A stretch of 64,000 nt of DNA, taken from NCBI GenBank assembly GCA_937894465.1, contig CALCRE010000293.1, forward strand, positions 1 through 64,000, in the 5' to 3' direction. Below the pieces are notes generated by a model. It was not told where the DNA came from. It did not search any database and worked only from the letters and a program-made list of their open reading frames with translations. Positions 36,631-46,096 of the stretch are shown in pieces (position 1 is the stretch's first letter; each line of letters begins with the position of its first letter). This DNA is from an uncultured Clostridia bacterium. Lineage in GTDB: Bacteria > Bacillota > Clostridia > JAAYHZ01. A program made the position numbers and the translations under genes.

Positions 36631-37970
36631 GACATATCACCTGCCATTTCCACAACAAGATCCATTTCCTTCTTGGTTCTTTTTTCAGTCACTGCAATTA
36701 ATAAACTGTTTTTCATATCAGAAAACTCATTGGCAAGGCCATAGCCTAAAAGAATCTTATTATTCAAGTAAGCATCTTGAATTTGCTTCACATTCACCCC
36801 GGCATCCAAAACAAACTCATTAAAGAATTCAGAGGTAAATCGTTCTTTGAAAAGACGGGTTTCCTTAAGACCGTTATACAAATAATGGGCTTTATTAAAA
36901 CTCAATTTTGCAACGTCCACAACGCCTTGTTTTCCTAACACCGACAAGTAAATAGCTGCTGCAAGTGCATTAAGAGCTTGGTTGGAACAAATGTTGGAGC
37001 TTGCTTTTTCTCTTCTGATATGTTGCTCCCTGGCTTGCATCGTCAACACATACCCGGCTTTACCTTCTAAGTCCTTTGTCATTCCCACAATCCTGCCCGG
37101 CATTTTACGAATCAAAGGCTTTGATACGGCGAAAAATCCGAGGTAAGGCCCTCCGAAGGACAACCCGTTTCCAAGCTCTTGCCCTTCCCCTGTAACGATA
37201 TCGGCCTCGTACTCTCCGGGAGACTGTAAGATTCCCAAACTGATGGGATTTACCGAAACAATCAAATGCAATCCATTCCTTTTAGCGAATTCCGAAGCGC
37301 TTTCCATGTCCTCCAAACATCCGAAATAGTTGGGGTTTTGGAGAATCAAGCATCCGCTCTCAGCTAAATCGTCTTTCGAAATAGATTCTAAGTCGGTTAC
37401 TCCGTCTGCTGAATCAATTTCAACTGTTTTCATATCCTTGTACCTAACATAGGTGTCAAGAACCTGTCTATACCTAGGGTTTAAACATCCACTCACCAAT
37501 ACTCGGCTTTTTCTTTTTACACTGTTCGACAAGGAGACCGCCTCCGCTAAAGCAGAACCTCCGTCGTAAACAGATGCATTGGATCCTTCCATTCCGGTTA
37601 AATTGCATATCAAAGATTGATATTCAAAGATCGCTTGCAGCAATCCTTGGCTGGCTTCTGCTTGATAAGGTGTGTACGCCGTTAAAAATTCCTGCCTTGA
37701 AATCAATGCTTTTACAACCGCAGGGATATATCGGTCATAAGCTCCTGCTCCGATAAAACAAACTGCATCATTCACATTTAAGTTTTTTCCGGACAAAGAG
37801 CGCAATTTGCCCTCTAGCTCTATATCCGATAAACCCTCAGGAATATTCATTCCGTTTCTATCCTTAATGGAGTCGGGTATGCAATCAAATAACCGGTCTA
37901 CACTGTCAATCCCTATATAGGAAAGCATTTCGGCTTTTTGAGCCTGTGTATTCGGGATATATTTGTTCAT
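36627..37970 (-). CDS. gcvPA: Glycine dehydrogenase (decarboxylating) subunit 1
   Basis: 447 residues. The N-terminal half of the split P-protein: FIGAGAYDRYIPAVVKAL, TAYTPYQAEASQGLLQAIFE and CSNQALNALAAAIYLS are the characteristic stretches. It overlaps gcvH by 4 bases and gcvPB by 4 bases, so all are translationally coupled. The split form is usual in Firmicutes. Confidence 0.98.
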   Translation of the reverse strand: MNKYIPNTQAQKAEMLSYIGIDSVDRLFDCIPDSIKDRNGMNIPEGLSDIELEGKLRSLSGKNLNVNDAVCFIGAGAYDRYIPAVVKALISRQEFLTAYTPYQAEASQGLLQAIFEYQSLICNLTGMEGSNASVYDGGSALAEAVSLSNSVKRKSRVLVSGCLNPRYRQVLDTYVRYKDMKTVEIDSADGVTDLESISKDDLAESGCLILQNPNYFGCLEDMESASEFAKRNGLHLIVSVNPISLGILQSPGEYEADIVTGEGQELGNGLSFGGPYLGFFAVSKPLIRKMPGRIVGMTKDLEGKAGYVLTMQAREQHIRREKASSNICSNQALNALAAAIYLSVLGKQGVVDVAKLSFNKAHYLYNGLKETRLFKERFTSEFFNEFVLDAGVNVKQIQDAYLNNKILLGYGLANEFSDMKNSLLIAVTEKRTKKEMDLVVEMAGDMS

Positions 37971-38347
37971 TGATCCAACTCCTCAATATATTTTGTGTAT
38001 TCATCAGCACTCAATAATCCTTCAAGGTCATTGTCCTCTTGTTGAATCACAAAGATATAGTTGGTGTAGCAATCCGAGTTGATCAGTTCCGGTTGGTTTT
38101 CCAGCGCATGATTGACCGCTTTCACGGAACCTTTCACCGGCATATAGATATCTGATGCCGTTTTCACCGATTCCACCACTGAAACCGCTTCTGAAGCTTC
38201 AAACTCGTCACCAACTTCCGGTAACTCCACATACACGATATCTCCGAGCTGATCTTGCGCATAATGTGTGATGCCTACATAAAGACCCTCGTCGGTCACC
38301 TTAATCCATTCATGTTCCTTTGTGTAATATAAATGTTTTGGTATCAT
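37967..38347 (-). CDS. gcvH: Glycine cleavage system H protein
   Basis: 126 residues. Opens with LYYTKEHEWIKV, and carries the lipoylation site in VESVKTASDIYMPVKG, where the central Lys receives lipoate. It shuttles the aminomethyl group between GcvP and GcvT. It starts 14 bases after gcvT. No dihydrolipoyl dehydrogenase or lipoate ligase gene is seen in the window. Confidence 0.98.
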   Translation of the reverse strand: MIPKHLYYTKEHEWIKVTDEGLYVGITHYAQDQLGDIVYVELPEVGDEFEASEAVSVVESVKTASDIYMPVKGSVKAVNHALENQPELINSDCYTNYIFVIQQEDNDLEGLLSADEYTKYIEELDQ

Positions 38348-38361
38348 TTAATGCTGCTCCT

Positions 38362-39432
38362 TTACTTCCTATATTTCTTATTATAAAAAGGCATATTTGC
38401 CCTTTTGGCTTTCATGGGTTTGTTACGAATCATTATTTCAAATTCATCATCCCCATATTCCTTCTTTTCCACCAAACATATCGCATAAACACCGTTTAAA
38501 GAAGGACAAAAATTCCCTGTTGTAACAATTCCGATTTCCTTATGATCATCATACACTAAAAAACCGGTTCGGGGTATGCTTCTGCCTTCCATTTCTAATC
38601 CGATCAACATTCTTTTTGGCTCTTCCAAAGCATCTTTCCCTACAAAATCTCCTTTATTCAAATGAACAAACGCAGAAAGGTTTGCTTCCAAAGGTGAAAT
38701 GGTCTCATCCAACTCTTGACCATAAAGTGGCAAACATGCTTCAAATCTCAGTGTGTCCCTGGCACCTAATCCTATGGGCTTGACAATGGGGTTCTCCAAT
38801 AAAGCGGTCCAAATACCCTTGGCGCCAACCGGATCACAATAAATTTCAAACCCGTCTTCTCCGGTATATCCGGTTCGAGAGATCAGACAATCAGTTCCAT
38901 TTACACTAGCATTATTTTTAAAACGGAAAAACTTCAATGCAGAAAGATCAAAATCACATAGAGGCTGTAGGACTTCCTGACTTTTGGGTCCTTGGACGGC
39001 AATCTGGGCAAATGTATCACTTTTATTCTCTACCGAAACGTCAAATCCTTCTTTTAAGGAATTGATCCGATCGAAATCCTTTTGAATGTTTGAAGCGTTC
39101 ACCACCAGCAAATATTCCGAAGGCCCGATTCCGTAAACGATCAAATCATCTACAGTTTTTCCTTCTTCGTTTAATAAAATGGCATACACCGCTTTTTGAT
39201 TGGCATATGAATTCTTCACATCTGCTGTTAAAATATATTGTAAGAATTCTGTGCTCTGTGGGCCCTTGACAACAATTTCCCCCATGTGAGAAACATCAAA
39301 AATACCTGCTTGGCTTCTTACATGCAAATGTTCACTGACAATCCCTTCAAATTGAATAGGTAAATCCCATCCGTGAAAATCCGTCATCTTTCCACCTAAT
39401 GATTTGTGTAGATCAAATAAGACTGTTTTCAT
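38362..39432 (-). CDS. gcvT: Aminomethyltransferase (glycine cleavage T protein)
   Basis: 356 residues from ATG 39432 (GAAAGGGAAAG upstream). The frame continues to 39492, but that part overlaps the riboswitch end. Motifs: FHGWDLPIQF near the start, FDVSHMGEIVVKGP, RTGYTGEDGFEIYC and GARDTLRFEACLPLYGQELDE, the usual THF-binding and active-site segments. It releases ammonia and makes methylene-THF. First gene of the operon gcvT-H-PA-PB, under glycine riboswitch control. Confidence 0.97.
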   Translation of the reverse strand: MKTVLFDLHKSLGGKMTDFHGWDLPIQFEGIVSEHLHVRSQAGIFDVSHMGEIVVKGPQSTEFLQYILTADVKNSYANQKAVYAILLNEEGKTVDDLIVYGIGPSEYLLVVNASNIQKDFDRINSLKEGFDVSVENKSDTFAQIAVQGPKSQEVLQPLCDFDLSALKFFRFKNNASVNGTDCLISRTGYTGEDGFEIYCDPVGAKGIWTALLENPIVKPIGLGARDTLRFEACLPLYGQELDETISPLEANLSAFVHLNKGDFVGKDALEEPKRMLIGLEMEGRSIPRTGFLVYDDHKEIGIVTTGNFCPSLNGVYAICLVEKKEYGDDEFEIMIRNKPMKAKRANMPFYNKKYRK

Positions 39433-39495
39433 ATATTTCTTTCCCTTTCCGAAAATATTGCTAATAAAAAAACAAGAAAAACTATACGCCATTTT

Positions 39496-39667
39496 CCCTG
39501 TTTTGTTACCTGAGAGATTCTATTTTTCAATATTGCTCCTTCGGTGCTTTATGCTTTTCAGAGTGTTGTCCGGATCCGGTCCTCTTGCCTGAAAGGTTCA
39601 TCTGTTGTCGACATTCAACAGACTTGCTTCTTCGGCTTCCTGTCTTATACAGGAAATCTCCCGAAAT
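39496..39667 (-). promoter_or_regulatory. Tandem glycine riboswitch
   Basis: On the minus strand two aptamers in series are readable. The first holds CGGGAGATTT, AGGAAGCCGAAGAAGCAAG and AACCTTTCAGGCAAGAGGACCG. The second holds CAACACTCTGAAAAG, GCACCGAAGGAGCAA and AATCTCTCAGGTAACAAAACAGGG. The paired CCGAAGNNGCAA and CTCTCAGGNAA signatures are diagnostic. It lies between a strong promoter and gcvT, and would switch the operon on when glycine is high. Confidence 0.95.
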
Positions 39668-39703
39668 CCATCAATCAACTGCCAAATATTTCACTTTAAT
39701 TTC

Positions 39704-39732
39704 AGTATATGCACGAAACAGGTAAATGTCAA
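39704..39732 (-). promoter_or_regulatory. Promoter of the gcv operon
   Basis: TTGACA (39732-39727), a 17-base spacer and TATACT (39709-39704) on the minus strand. The -35 overlaps the stop codon of cca. Transcription would start near 39697, just ahead of the riboswitch. Confidence 0.75.
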
Positions 39733-41030
39733 TGGCCTATGTGGCTAGTTTGTGAATCCATATCTAATATATTCATCACATATCGAATCAAATCCTCTTT
39801 TTTGTTTTTAACATAGCCTTGTATCACATGGTCTGTCAACAAGTCCAAGCATTCCCCGATCTTTACACCTTCTTTCAGACCCGCTTCGATCAAATCATTG
39901 CCGTCTATATGAAGTTGGGAAACAGACCAGCAATAATCTCCGGATAGGATCTCCATTGCCTTCTTACGACAAGCAATCACAAGATTAAGCTGTTCCCGGT
40001 CAATTTGACGGCCTTTTAAGCAAGCTTCCCTCAATTCTAATAGATTGATAAAGATATCAGATCCAAATCTCTTAAACTGCCTTAAAATACTTGCATTACT
40101 ATTTTCGATATATATGGATTGGTTTTCGACTAATGATACCGTCTTTTGAAGGGTATCATTGTCATATTTAAATTGTTTCAATGTCCTTCGAGCTGCCAAA
40201 GCGCTATGAGGAGGGTCCGATTCAATTTCATGAAACAACAACGCAAGCCGCACAGGAAGATCCAGAGGAGCCTTACTTATACTCAAAGCCGTGTGTTTCC
40301 ATACATCTGCTCCTGATACATCCTTCCGTAAGGTACAAAAACTTACCTCAGGCAAGAGGACTCCAAACACCTCGGCGAACTCCGTTAAAACACGCTCCAC
40401 GTTATCCCCCATAAGAAGTTTGTTCACCTCGCAGGCAATTCGCTCCACAGAAATCCGCTTCAACAACTGTTTGTTATTTCCAATGGCAAAAGCGGTGTTT
40501 TCTTCGACTCTATAGCGTAAGATCGACGAAAACCGCAACGCCCGCAAAATTCTCAAAGCATCTTCTGCAAACCGCTCATTAGCATCCCCTACACATCGAA
40601 TCCTTTTGTTATTTAAATCATCTAATCCTCCGAAAAAATCCATCAACCCGCCTTTGGGATTATAGGCCATTGCATTGATTGTGAAATCTCTCCGACGGCA
40701 GTCCTCTTGTAAAGAAGGAGTGAAGAACACTTGATCCGGTCGGCGGTAATCGCTATAAGCCGAATCAAGCCGGTAGGTAGTAATTTGCAGCTCCATCCGG
40801 TCTATGATCACCATCACAGTTCCATATTTTATACCTGTATCGATAGTTCGGCACATAGAAAAGCAAGCTTTGATTTCATCCGGCATAGCGCTTGTACAGA
40901 TATCCCAATCATCCGGAGTTTTCAAAAGCAACGAATCCCTGACGCACCCTCCTACGACAAAGGCTTCATGCCCTCCTCGTTCCAATTGATCCAATGCCAT
41001 AAGCACCGGTGCAGGTAAAAGGATTTTCAT
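39729..41030 (-). CDS. cca: CCA tRNA nucleotidyltransferase
   Basis: 433 residues. The N-terminal class-II nucleotidyltransferase head has VGGCVRDSLL and a DxD metal site in TPDDWDICTSA, then RRRDFTINAMAYNPKGGLMDFFGG and the RNA-binding RILRALRFSS segment. It adds or repairs the CCA end of tRNAs. It starts 4 bases after the wecB stop on the same strand and appears to be the last gene of this housekeeping series, before the gcv promoter. Confidence 0.95.
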   Translation of the reverse strand: MKILLPAPVLMALDQLERGGHEAFVVGGCVRDSLLLKTPDDWDICTSAMPDEIKACFSMCRTIDTGIKYGTVMVIIDRMELQITTYRLDSAYSDYRRPDQVFFTPSLQEDCRRRDFTINAMAYNPKGGLMDFFGGLDDLNNKRIRCVGDANERFAEDALRILRALRFSSILRYRVEENTAFAIGNNKQLLKRISVERIACEVNKLLMGDNVERVLTEFAEVFGVLLPEVSFCTLRKDVSGADVWKHTALSISKAPLDLPVRLALLFHEIESDPPHSALAARRTLKQFKYDNDTLQKTVSLVENQSIYIENSNASILRQFKRFGSDIFINLLELREACLKGRQIDREQLNLVIACRKKAMEILSGDYCWSVSQLHIDGNDLIEAGLKEGVKIGECLDLLTDHVIQGYVKNKKEDLIRYVMNILDMDSQTSHIGH

Positions 41031-41034
41031 AATT

Positions 41035-42183
41035 TTATGGGTTAAAATCAGCCGGTCTTTGCTTTAGAATACCAAATTCATAAAGAATGGCATTCACGAT
41101 TCGTTCAGATGCATATCCGTCTCCGTACGGATTAACGGCACGAGCCATCTTATTGTATACATCCTGATCATCCAGCAACTCGGCACAGCATGCAGCAACA
41201 TGGTTCCGGTCGGTACCCACCAATTTTACCGTTCCTGCCAGCACCGCTTCTTGCCGTTCGGTTTCGTTTCGCAAAACCAACACCGGTTTTCCCAAAGCAG
41301 GTCCTTCTTCCTGTAATCCGCCGGAATCGGTAACCACCATATAGGACTTACCCATTAGATTATGCATATCCCATACATCTGTAGGATCGATCAAATGAAT
41401 CCGTTCATGCCGCAAAATCGGGTATACAATTTCCCTAACCGCAGGGTTCATGTGTACGGAATAAATAATTTCAACATCAGAAAATCGCTTTGCAGTGTCC
41501 AACAAAGCGTAACAAATATCTTGTAAGGGTTCACCGATGTTTTCACGACGATGTGCTGTGACTGCGATAACTCTTTTATTTGAAAAATCATACTCCCTTA
41601 AGAAAGGATTCTTGAATTGGTAGTCCGGTGTCACGGAGTTTTTTACTACGTCGATCGAAGTGTTTCCGGTAATATAGATGTGCTCCGGACTGATGCCTTC
41701 GTTGAGTAAGTTTTTCTTGTTTTCATAAGTAGGCGAAAAATGAAACTCTGCCATTCGCCCTGTAAGCACCCTGTTCATCTCTTCCGGGAATGGCAGGTAC
41801 TTGTCAAAAGATCTTAACCCCGCTTCCACATGGCCACACAGAACCTTGTTGTAAAAGGAAGCCAATGCACAAGATAAGCAGGTGTTTGTATCACCGTGAA
41901 CCAATGTGATATCCGGTTTTTCTTTGACCAACACTTCCTTAAACCCGTTTAAAATATCCGATGTCACCGATTCAAGGGTTTGCCTGGGCTTCATGATCTT
42001 TAAATCATAATCAGGCTTAATACCGAATACCTCCAGTACTTGGTCCAACATCTCCTTATGTTGGCCGGTACTGCATACCACAAGATCTATATGCTCACAT
42101 TCTCTTAATGCCCGGATTAACGGTGCCATCTTGATGGCGTCCGGTCTTGTTCCGAAAACAGGTAGCACTTTAATTTTTTTCAT
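41035..42183 (-). CDS. wecB: UDP-N-acetylglucosamine 2-epimerase (non-hydrolysing)
   Basis: 382 residues. Motifs: VFGTRPDAIKMAPLIRAL, VHGDTNTCLSCALASFY, HVEAGLRSFDKYLPFPEEMNR, and TDSGGLQEEGPALGKPVLVLRNETERQEA. It interconverts UDP-GlcNAc and UDP-ManNAc for wall polymers such as teichoic acid linkage units. It follows wecA by 14 bases, a pairing that is common in Firmicutes. Confidence 0.97.
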   Translation of the reverse strand: MKKIKVLPVFGTRPDAIKMAPLIRALRECEHIDLVVCSTGQHKEMLDQVLEVFGIKPDYDLKIMKPRQTLESVTSDILNGFKEVLVKEKPDITLVHGDTNTCLSCALASFYNKVLCGHVEAGLRSFDKYLPFPEEMNRVLTGRMAEFHFSPTYENKKNLLNEGISPEHIYITGNTSIDVVKNSVTPDYQFKNPFLREYDFSNKRVIAVTAHRRENIGEPLQDICYALLDTAKRFSDVEIIYSVHMNPAVREIVYPILRHERIHLIDPTDVWDMHNLMGKSYMVVTDSGGLQEEGPALGKPVLVLRNETERQEAVLAGTVKLVGTDRNHVAACCAELLDDQDVYNKMARAVNPYGDGYASERIVNAILYEFGILKQRPADFNP

Positions 42184-42197
42184 ATCATACCGCCTTT

Positions 42198-43355
42198 TTA
42201 AATTGTCTGATCTTTGTTATTTTCCGGGTTATCTTCTGCCAAGCTATCTATTTGTTCCGTATTTTTCTCGGGTTTAACCGCCATAGAGTGCGCATGCTGT
42301 GAAAACTCCTTCATGTATTTAATGCCTACAAAGATTAGAATGAATATAAAGAGCAACAAATATGCCCCGTATTTGATTCTATCTCCGGCTAGTGCAACGG
42401 CACAAATACCGAAGGCCGCACTGGCCACATACAATGTCAGCACGCTCCATCGCTGGCTTAATCCCATATCGATCAAACGGTGATGAATATGGGATCTGTC
42501 CCTTTGGGACACAGACTTATGCCTGGTTAATCTTCGAAAAAAAGCGAATGTTGCATCAAACAAGGGAATGGCTAAAATCAAGACAGGTAATACAATGGAT
42601 ATTGCTGCATAAGATTTTAAAGTTCCTTGAATAGTGATGACACCTAATGTAAAGCCAAGAAAAGCCGCACCGGTTTCACCCATAAAAATTTTCGCAGGAT
42701 TAAAATTAAAAGGTAGAAACCCTAGACAAGAACCTGCAATTGCAATGGTGATTATGGTGGTGTATAATTTCACATCCATAGATATATCCGTCCGAATAAG
42801 AGTCACTACAAACAAGCTTAAGGAACAAATCGCTGAAATTCCTGCCGCCAAACCATCCAATCCGTCTATCAAATTAATAGCATTGGTAATGGCAACAATC
42901 CAAAAAATGGTGACGACATAAGAAAGTACGGGATTTAATGACATCATTTTACCGTCATCGCTGAAGAACATGGTTATATTTTCAATTCTGGTGTTGGATA
43001 TGAATACGGTAAAAGCCGCAGCAGTCGTTTGGAAAATTAGCTTTTGCCAAGGTTTCATTCCACGGACATCATCAAAGATACCATAACCTAACACGATCAA
43101 AGATCCGCCTAACATTCCGAATAATTTTACCGAATTATAGGGAAAGTCGGTAAAATCAAACCAACAATAGATGACTGATCCCCAAAATCCCAAAAAAAGA
43201 GCAATGCCACCCAAAAGAGGTGTGGGCCTTTTATGCATTCTGGTCTCATCTTTAGGCACATCAATTGCACCTATTTTGTATGCAATTTTTGCTGCAATAG
43301 GTGTCGAAAAAAAAGCAAGTACAAAAGCAATAACGAAAGCTAGTAAATATTCCAC
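42198..43355 (-). CDS. Undecaprenyl-phosphate GlcNAc-1-phosphate transferase (WecA/TagO family)
   Basis: 385 residues from GTG 43355. About 11 membrane helices. Catalytic motifs of the family: DVPKDETRMHKRPTPLLGG, FDDVRGMKPWQKL, NLIDGLDGLAAG and a late RRLTRHKSVSQRDRSHIHHRL loop. It starts the lipid-linked assembly of wall polymers. The acidic C-terminal tail (residues 355-385) is not conserved. It follows dCMP deaminase directly. Confidence 0.95.
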   Translation of the reverse strand: MEYLLAFVIAFVLAFFSTPIAAKIAYKIGAIDVPKDETRMHKRPTPLLGGIALFLGFWGSVIYCWFDFTDFPYNSVKLFGMLGGSLIVLGYGIFDDVRGMKPWQKLIFQTTAAAFTVFISNTRIENITMFFSDDGKMMSLNPVLSYVVTIFWIVAITNAINLIDGLDGLAAGISAICSLSLFVVTLIRTDISMDVKLYTTIITIAIAGSCLGFLPFNFNPAKIFMGETGAAFLGFTLGVITIQGTLKSYAAISIVLPVLILAIPLFDATFAFFRRLTRHKSVSQRDRSHIHHRLIDMGLSQRWSVLTLYVASAAFGICAVALAGDRIKYGAYLLLFIFILIFVGIKYMKEFSQHAHSMAVKPEKNTEQIDSLAEDNPENNKDQTI

Positions 43356-43356
43356 A

Positions 43357-43824
43357 TCATATCACCGGTTCTAACGGTTCCTTTCCTATGTATTTTTCAG
43401 TGGATATGCCGGCTTCATTCAATAATTCCACCGCAAGAGGATCCGGATAATCCCCTTTGTAGACAATTCGCTTGATTCCTGCATTGATAATCATTTTAGC
43501 GCATAAAGAACACGGCTGTGTCGTTACATACAAGGTACCGCCGCTGAGGCTGGTTCCGGAATATGCCGCCTGAACAATTGCATTTTGTTCTGCGTGGATG
43601 GCTCTACACAACTCATGGTTTTTCCCGGAAGGAACATTTAATTTCTCCCTCATACACCCTACCTCGGAACAGTGGGCGCACCCTACGGGTGCACCGTTAT
43701 ATCCGGTTGTCAAAATTCGTTTGTCCTTGACAATCAGTGCTCCTACTTGCCTACGTAGGCAGGTGGATCTTGTTTTTATAATTTCAACAATTTCCATGAA
43801 ATATTCATCCCATGAAGGTCTCAT
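43357..43824 (-). CDS. comEB: dCMP deaminase (ComEB-like)
   Basis: 155 residues from ATG 43824 (AAAGGA 9 bases upstream); a TTG start at 43845 is less likely. Zinc deaminase motifs [11 protein letters not shown] and [16 protein letters not shown], plus an extra N-terminal Cys/His site ([12 protein letters not shown]) as in dCMP deaminases. It converts dCMP to dUMP for thymidylate synthesis. It sits between the rpiB-upp fusion and wecA, a gene order often kept in Clostridia. Confidence 0.95.
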   Translation of the reverse strand: MRPSWDEYFMEIVEIIKTRSTCLRRQVGALIVKDKRILTTGYNGAPVGCAHCSEVGCMREKLNVPSGKNHELCRAIHAEQNAIVQAAYSGTSLSGGTLYVTTQPCSLCAKMIINAGIKRIVYKGDYPDPLAVELLNEAGISTEKYIGKEPLEPVI

Positions 43825-43845
43825 AATGATTAGTCCTTTATCCAA

Positions 43846-44982
43846 TTATTTTGTACCGAACAATCTGTCCCCCGCATCTCCCAAACCGGGAACAATGTAA
43901 GCATGATCGTTGAGGACTTCGTCTATTGCCGCACAGTAAATGTCCACATCAGGATGATCCTTATTGATACGCTCAATGCCCGCCTTTGCTGCAATCAAGC
44001 ACACTAATTTTATACTGGATATTCCCCTGTCCTTTAAGAAACCTATTGCTGCCGAGGCAGATCCCCCGGTGGCCAGCATGGGGTCTAGTACAACCATGTC
44101 ACGTTCATTGGCATCCACCGGCAACTTACAGTAATATTCCACCGGTTCCAATGTTTGCGGATCCCTGTATAACCCGATATGACCTACTTTGGCCATGGGC
44201 AACAAACGTAACATTCCGTCCACCATTCCCAATCCCGCTCTGAGGATGGGAACAAATCCTAGTTTTTTACCGGCGATTACTTTTGAATGAGCGATTCCCA
44301 TGGGTGTCTCTACATCAACATCCATTAATGGTAAATCCCTTGTCACCTCATAAGCCATTAACATGGCAATTTCACTTACCAATTCCCTGAATTCTTTCGT
44401 TCCTGTGTTCTTATCCCTTAATAAAGAGATCTTGTGTTGTATCAAAGGATGGTCAAATTCGAACACTCTTTGCATGGTCTGACAGCCTCCTGTTTTTGTT
44501 TGTTTTATTTCTTGATTAATATACCGCTTGTCCAATTCATCAATCATTCCCACTCTTCTTTTATGGCGGGAATGCTCACTGTTATCAAAAGGGGTGTCCA
44601 GCCATGCGGAAACGATGCTCACAGCAGTTTCAGCATCCATCAACCGTCCGCCTAATGTGATCACATTTGCATTGTTATGCTGTCCGCTCAACCTGCCCAT
44701 ATCCACGTTTGTACACAGTGCAGCACGAATACCGGGATATTTATTTGCGGCAATCGAAACTCCGATGCCCGTTCCGCATAATAAAATGCCTGTATCGGCA
44801 TCTTTTTTTATAATGGCTTTGCAAACCTTTTGAACATAATCCGGATAATCCACAGATGATTGATCGTCAAAGGTCCCGAAATCCATTACTTCTATATTTC
44901 TTTTCTTTAAAAAATCTATGATGGGCTGTTTTAGAATAAAACCGCCGTGATCCGCTCCAATTGCTATTATCACTTTAAACAA
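43846..44982 (-). CDS. In-frame fusion: ribose-5-phosphate isomerase B + uracil phosphoribosyltransferase
   Basis: 378 residues in one frame. Residues 1-150 are Rpi[31 protein letters not shown] and [12 protein letters not shown]. Residues 170-378 are a full-length 209-residue Upp: [27 protein letters not shown] (PRPP site) and [14 protein letters not shown]. The joint (about residues 150-169) is a polar stretch with an internal AGGAGG 10 bases before ATG 44475, the normal start of Upp. So Upp may be made alone as well as in a fusion. The start is TTG 44982 (AAGGAG, 4 bases) or GTG 44973. The two activities share ribose-phosphate metabolism, but a lost stop codon or base-call error must be excluded. 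Confidence 0.93.
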   Translation of the reverse strand: MFKVIIAIGADHGGFILKQPIIDFLKKRNIEVMDFGTFDDQSSVDYPDYVQKVCKAIIKKDADTGILLCGTGIGVSIAANKYPGIRAALCTNVDMGRLSGQHNNANVITLGGRLMDAETAVSIVSAWLDTPFDNSEHSRHKRRVGMIDELDKRYINQEIKQTKTGGCQTMQRVFEFDHPLIQHKISLLRDKNTGTKEFRELVSEIAMLMAYEVTRDLPLMDVDVETPMGIAHSKVIAGKKLGFVPILRAGLGMVDGMLRLLPMAKVGHIGLYRDPQTLEPVEYYCKLPVDANERDMVVLDPMLATGGSASAAIGFLKDRGISSIKLVCLIAAKAGIERINKDHPDVDIYCAAIDEVLNDHAYIVPGLGDAGDRLFGTK

Positions 44983-45057
44983 AGAACTCCTTCATATTTT
45001 TATATATTATATCACATCAAAATCTCACTGAAAATACCTTTGCCTTCAAAACGAGTT

Positions 45058-46095
45058 TTATACATCAACGATGTAATCGCCTGCCGCCTTTTTCAGCCGA
45101 TTCATGATGGAAATGAATAATCCTTTACCCGAAAGATACATGCTGTAAATGACATCCGTATCGGTTTTATCAATCTCCCTCAACACTGAAAACAAATTTG
45201 CAGCAATTTGAGGCGGATTTGACAGACACCCTAAATCAAATGTACATAAACCTTCAAACTCATGTGCACATTCATTCACAGTCAAAACACAAGCCTTCTC
45301 GTCGGTGTTACTCTTAACCATTCTTCGAATGTATTCCGATGCCTTGTCAGTATCACCTCGTACAAGTATGATTTTTGCTTTTGGTGCATAATGTCGATAC
45401 TTCATGCCGGGTGCCTTTGGAATGTCGTCTTTTACGCTTGAATCAGATGATTGCAGCACATCCCGGCTGATACAGGACAAATCCTCCCACGTAATGAATC
45501 CGGGCCTTAAAATGACTGCAGGCTTTACAGTAATGTCCAACACAGTGGATTCAAGTCCGTATACTGAGCTTCCTTGGCATAAGATCACATCCACCCTTCC
45601 GTTTAAATCATCTATCACATGAGATGCTTCAGTTGTGCTGGGACGCCCGGATAAGTTGGCACTTGGTGCGGCAATTGGTACACCTGCTTCCCGAATCAGT
45701 GTTCTTGCCACTTGGTGAGAAGGGCAACGCAAACCTACTGTTTGAAGTCCGGCCGTGACTTGATCCGGTATGACAGGTTTTTTGTTCATGACCAAAGTCA
45801 AGGGGCCCGGCCAAAAATGATCCATATATAGCTTTGCAGACGGATCCTCGATATAGGTGTACAAGGATGCCTGATCAGGATCAGATATATGGACAATCAA
45901 CGGATTGTCAGAAGGACGACCTTTCGCTGAATATATTTTCTTTGCAGCATTCTCATCTAGTGCATTGCCACCTAATCCATATACGGTTTCGGTGGGGAAG
46001 GCCACCAACCCGCCGTTTTTTATGACATCAGCGGCATATAGTATGGCGGGCAAATCCTTAACAGGATCCGTTATTTCAAAAATTTCAGTTTTCAT
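45058..46095 (-). CDS. L-threonylcarbamoyladenylate synthase (Sua5 type)
   Basis: 345 residues from ATG 46095; a longer frame overlaps prfA. The YrdC/Sua5 catalytic domain comes first (AFPTETVYGLGGNAL, SAKGRPSDNPLIVHI, SANLSGRPS), and a C-terminal Sua5 domain follows a linker with APGMKYRHYAPKAK. It makes the precursor for t6A37 modification of ANN-reading tRNAs. The start overlaps the prfA stop, so translation is coupled. Confidence 0.95.
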   Translation of the reverse strand: MKTEIFEITDPVKDLPAILYAADVIKNGGLVAFPTETVYGLGGNALDENAAKKIYSAKGRPSDNPLIVHISDPDQASLYTYIEDPSAKLYMDHFWPGPLTLVMNKKPVIPDQVTAGLQTVGLRCPSHQVARTLIREAGVPIAAPSANLSGRPSTTEASHVIDDLNGRVDVILCQGSSVYGLESTVLDITVKPAVILRPGFITWEDLSCISRDVLQSSDSSVKDDIPKAPGMKYRHYAPKAKIILVRGDTDKASEYIRRMVKSNTDEKACVLTVNECAHEFEGLCTFDLGCLSNPPQIAANLFSVLREIDKTDTDVIYSMYLSGKGLFISIMNRLKKAAGDYIVDV

Positions 46096-46096
46096 T

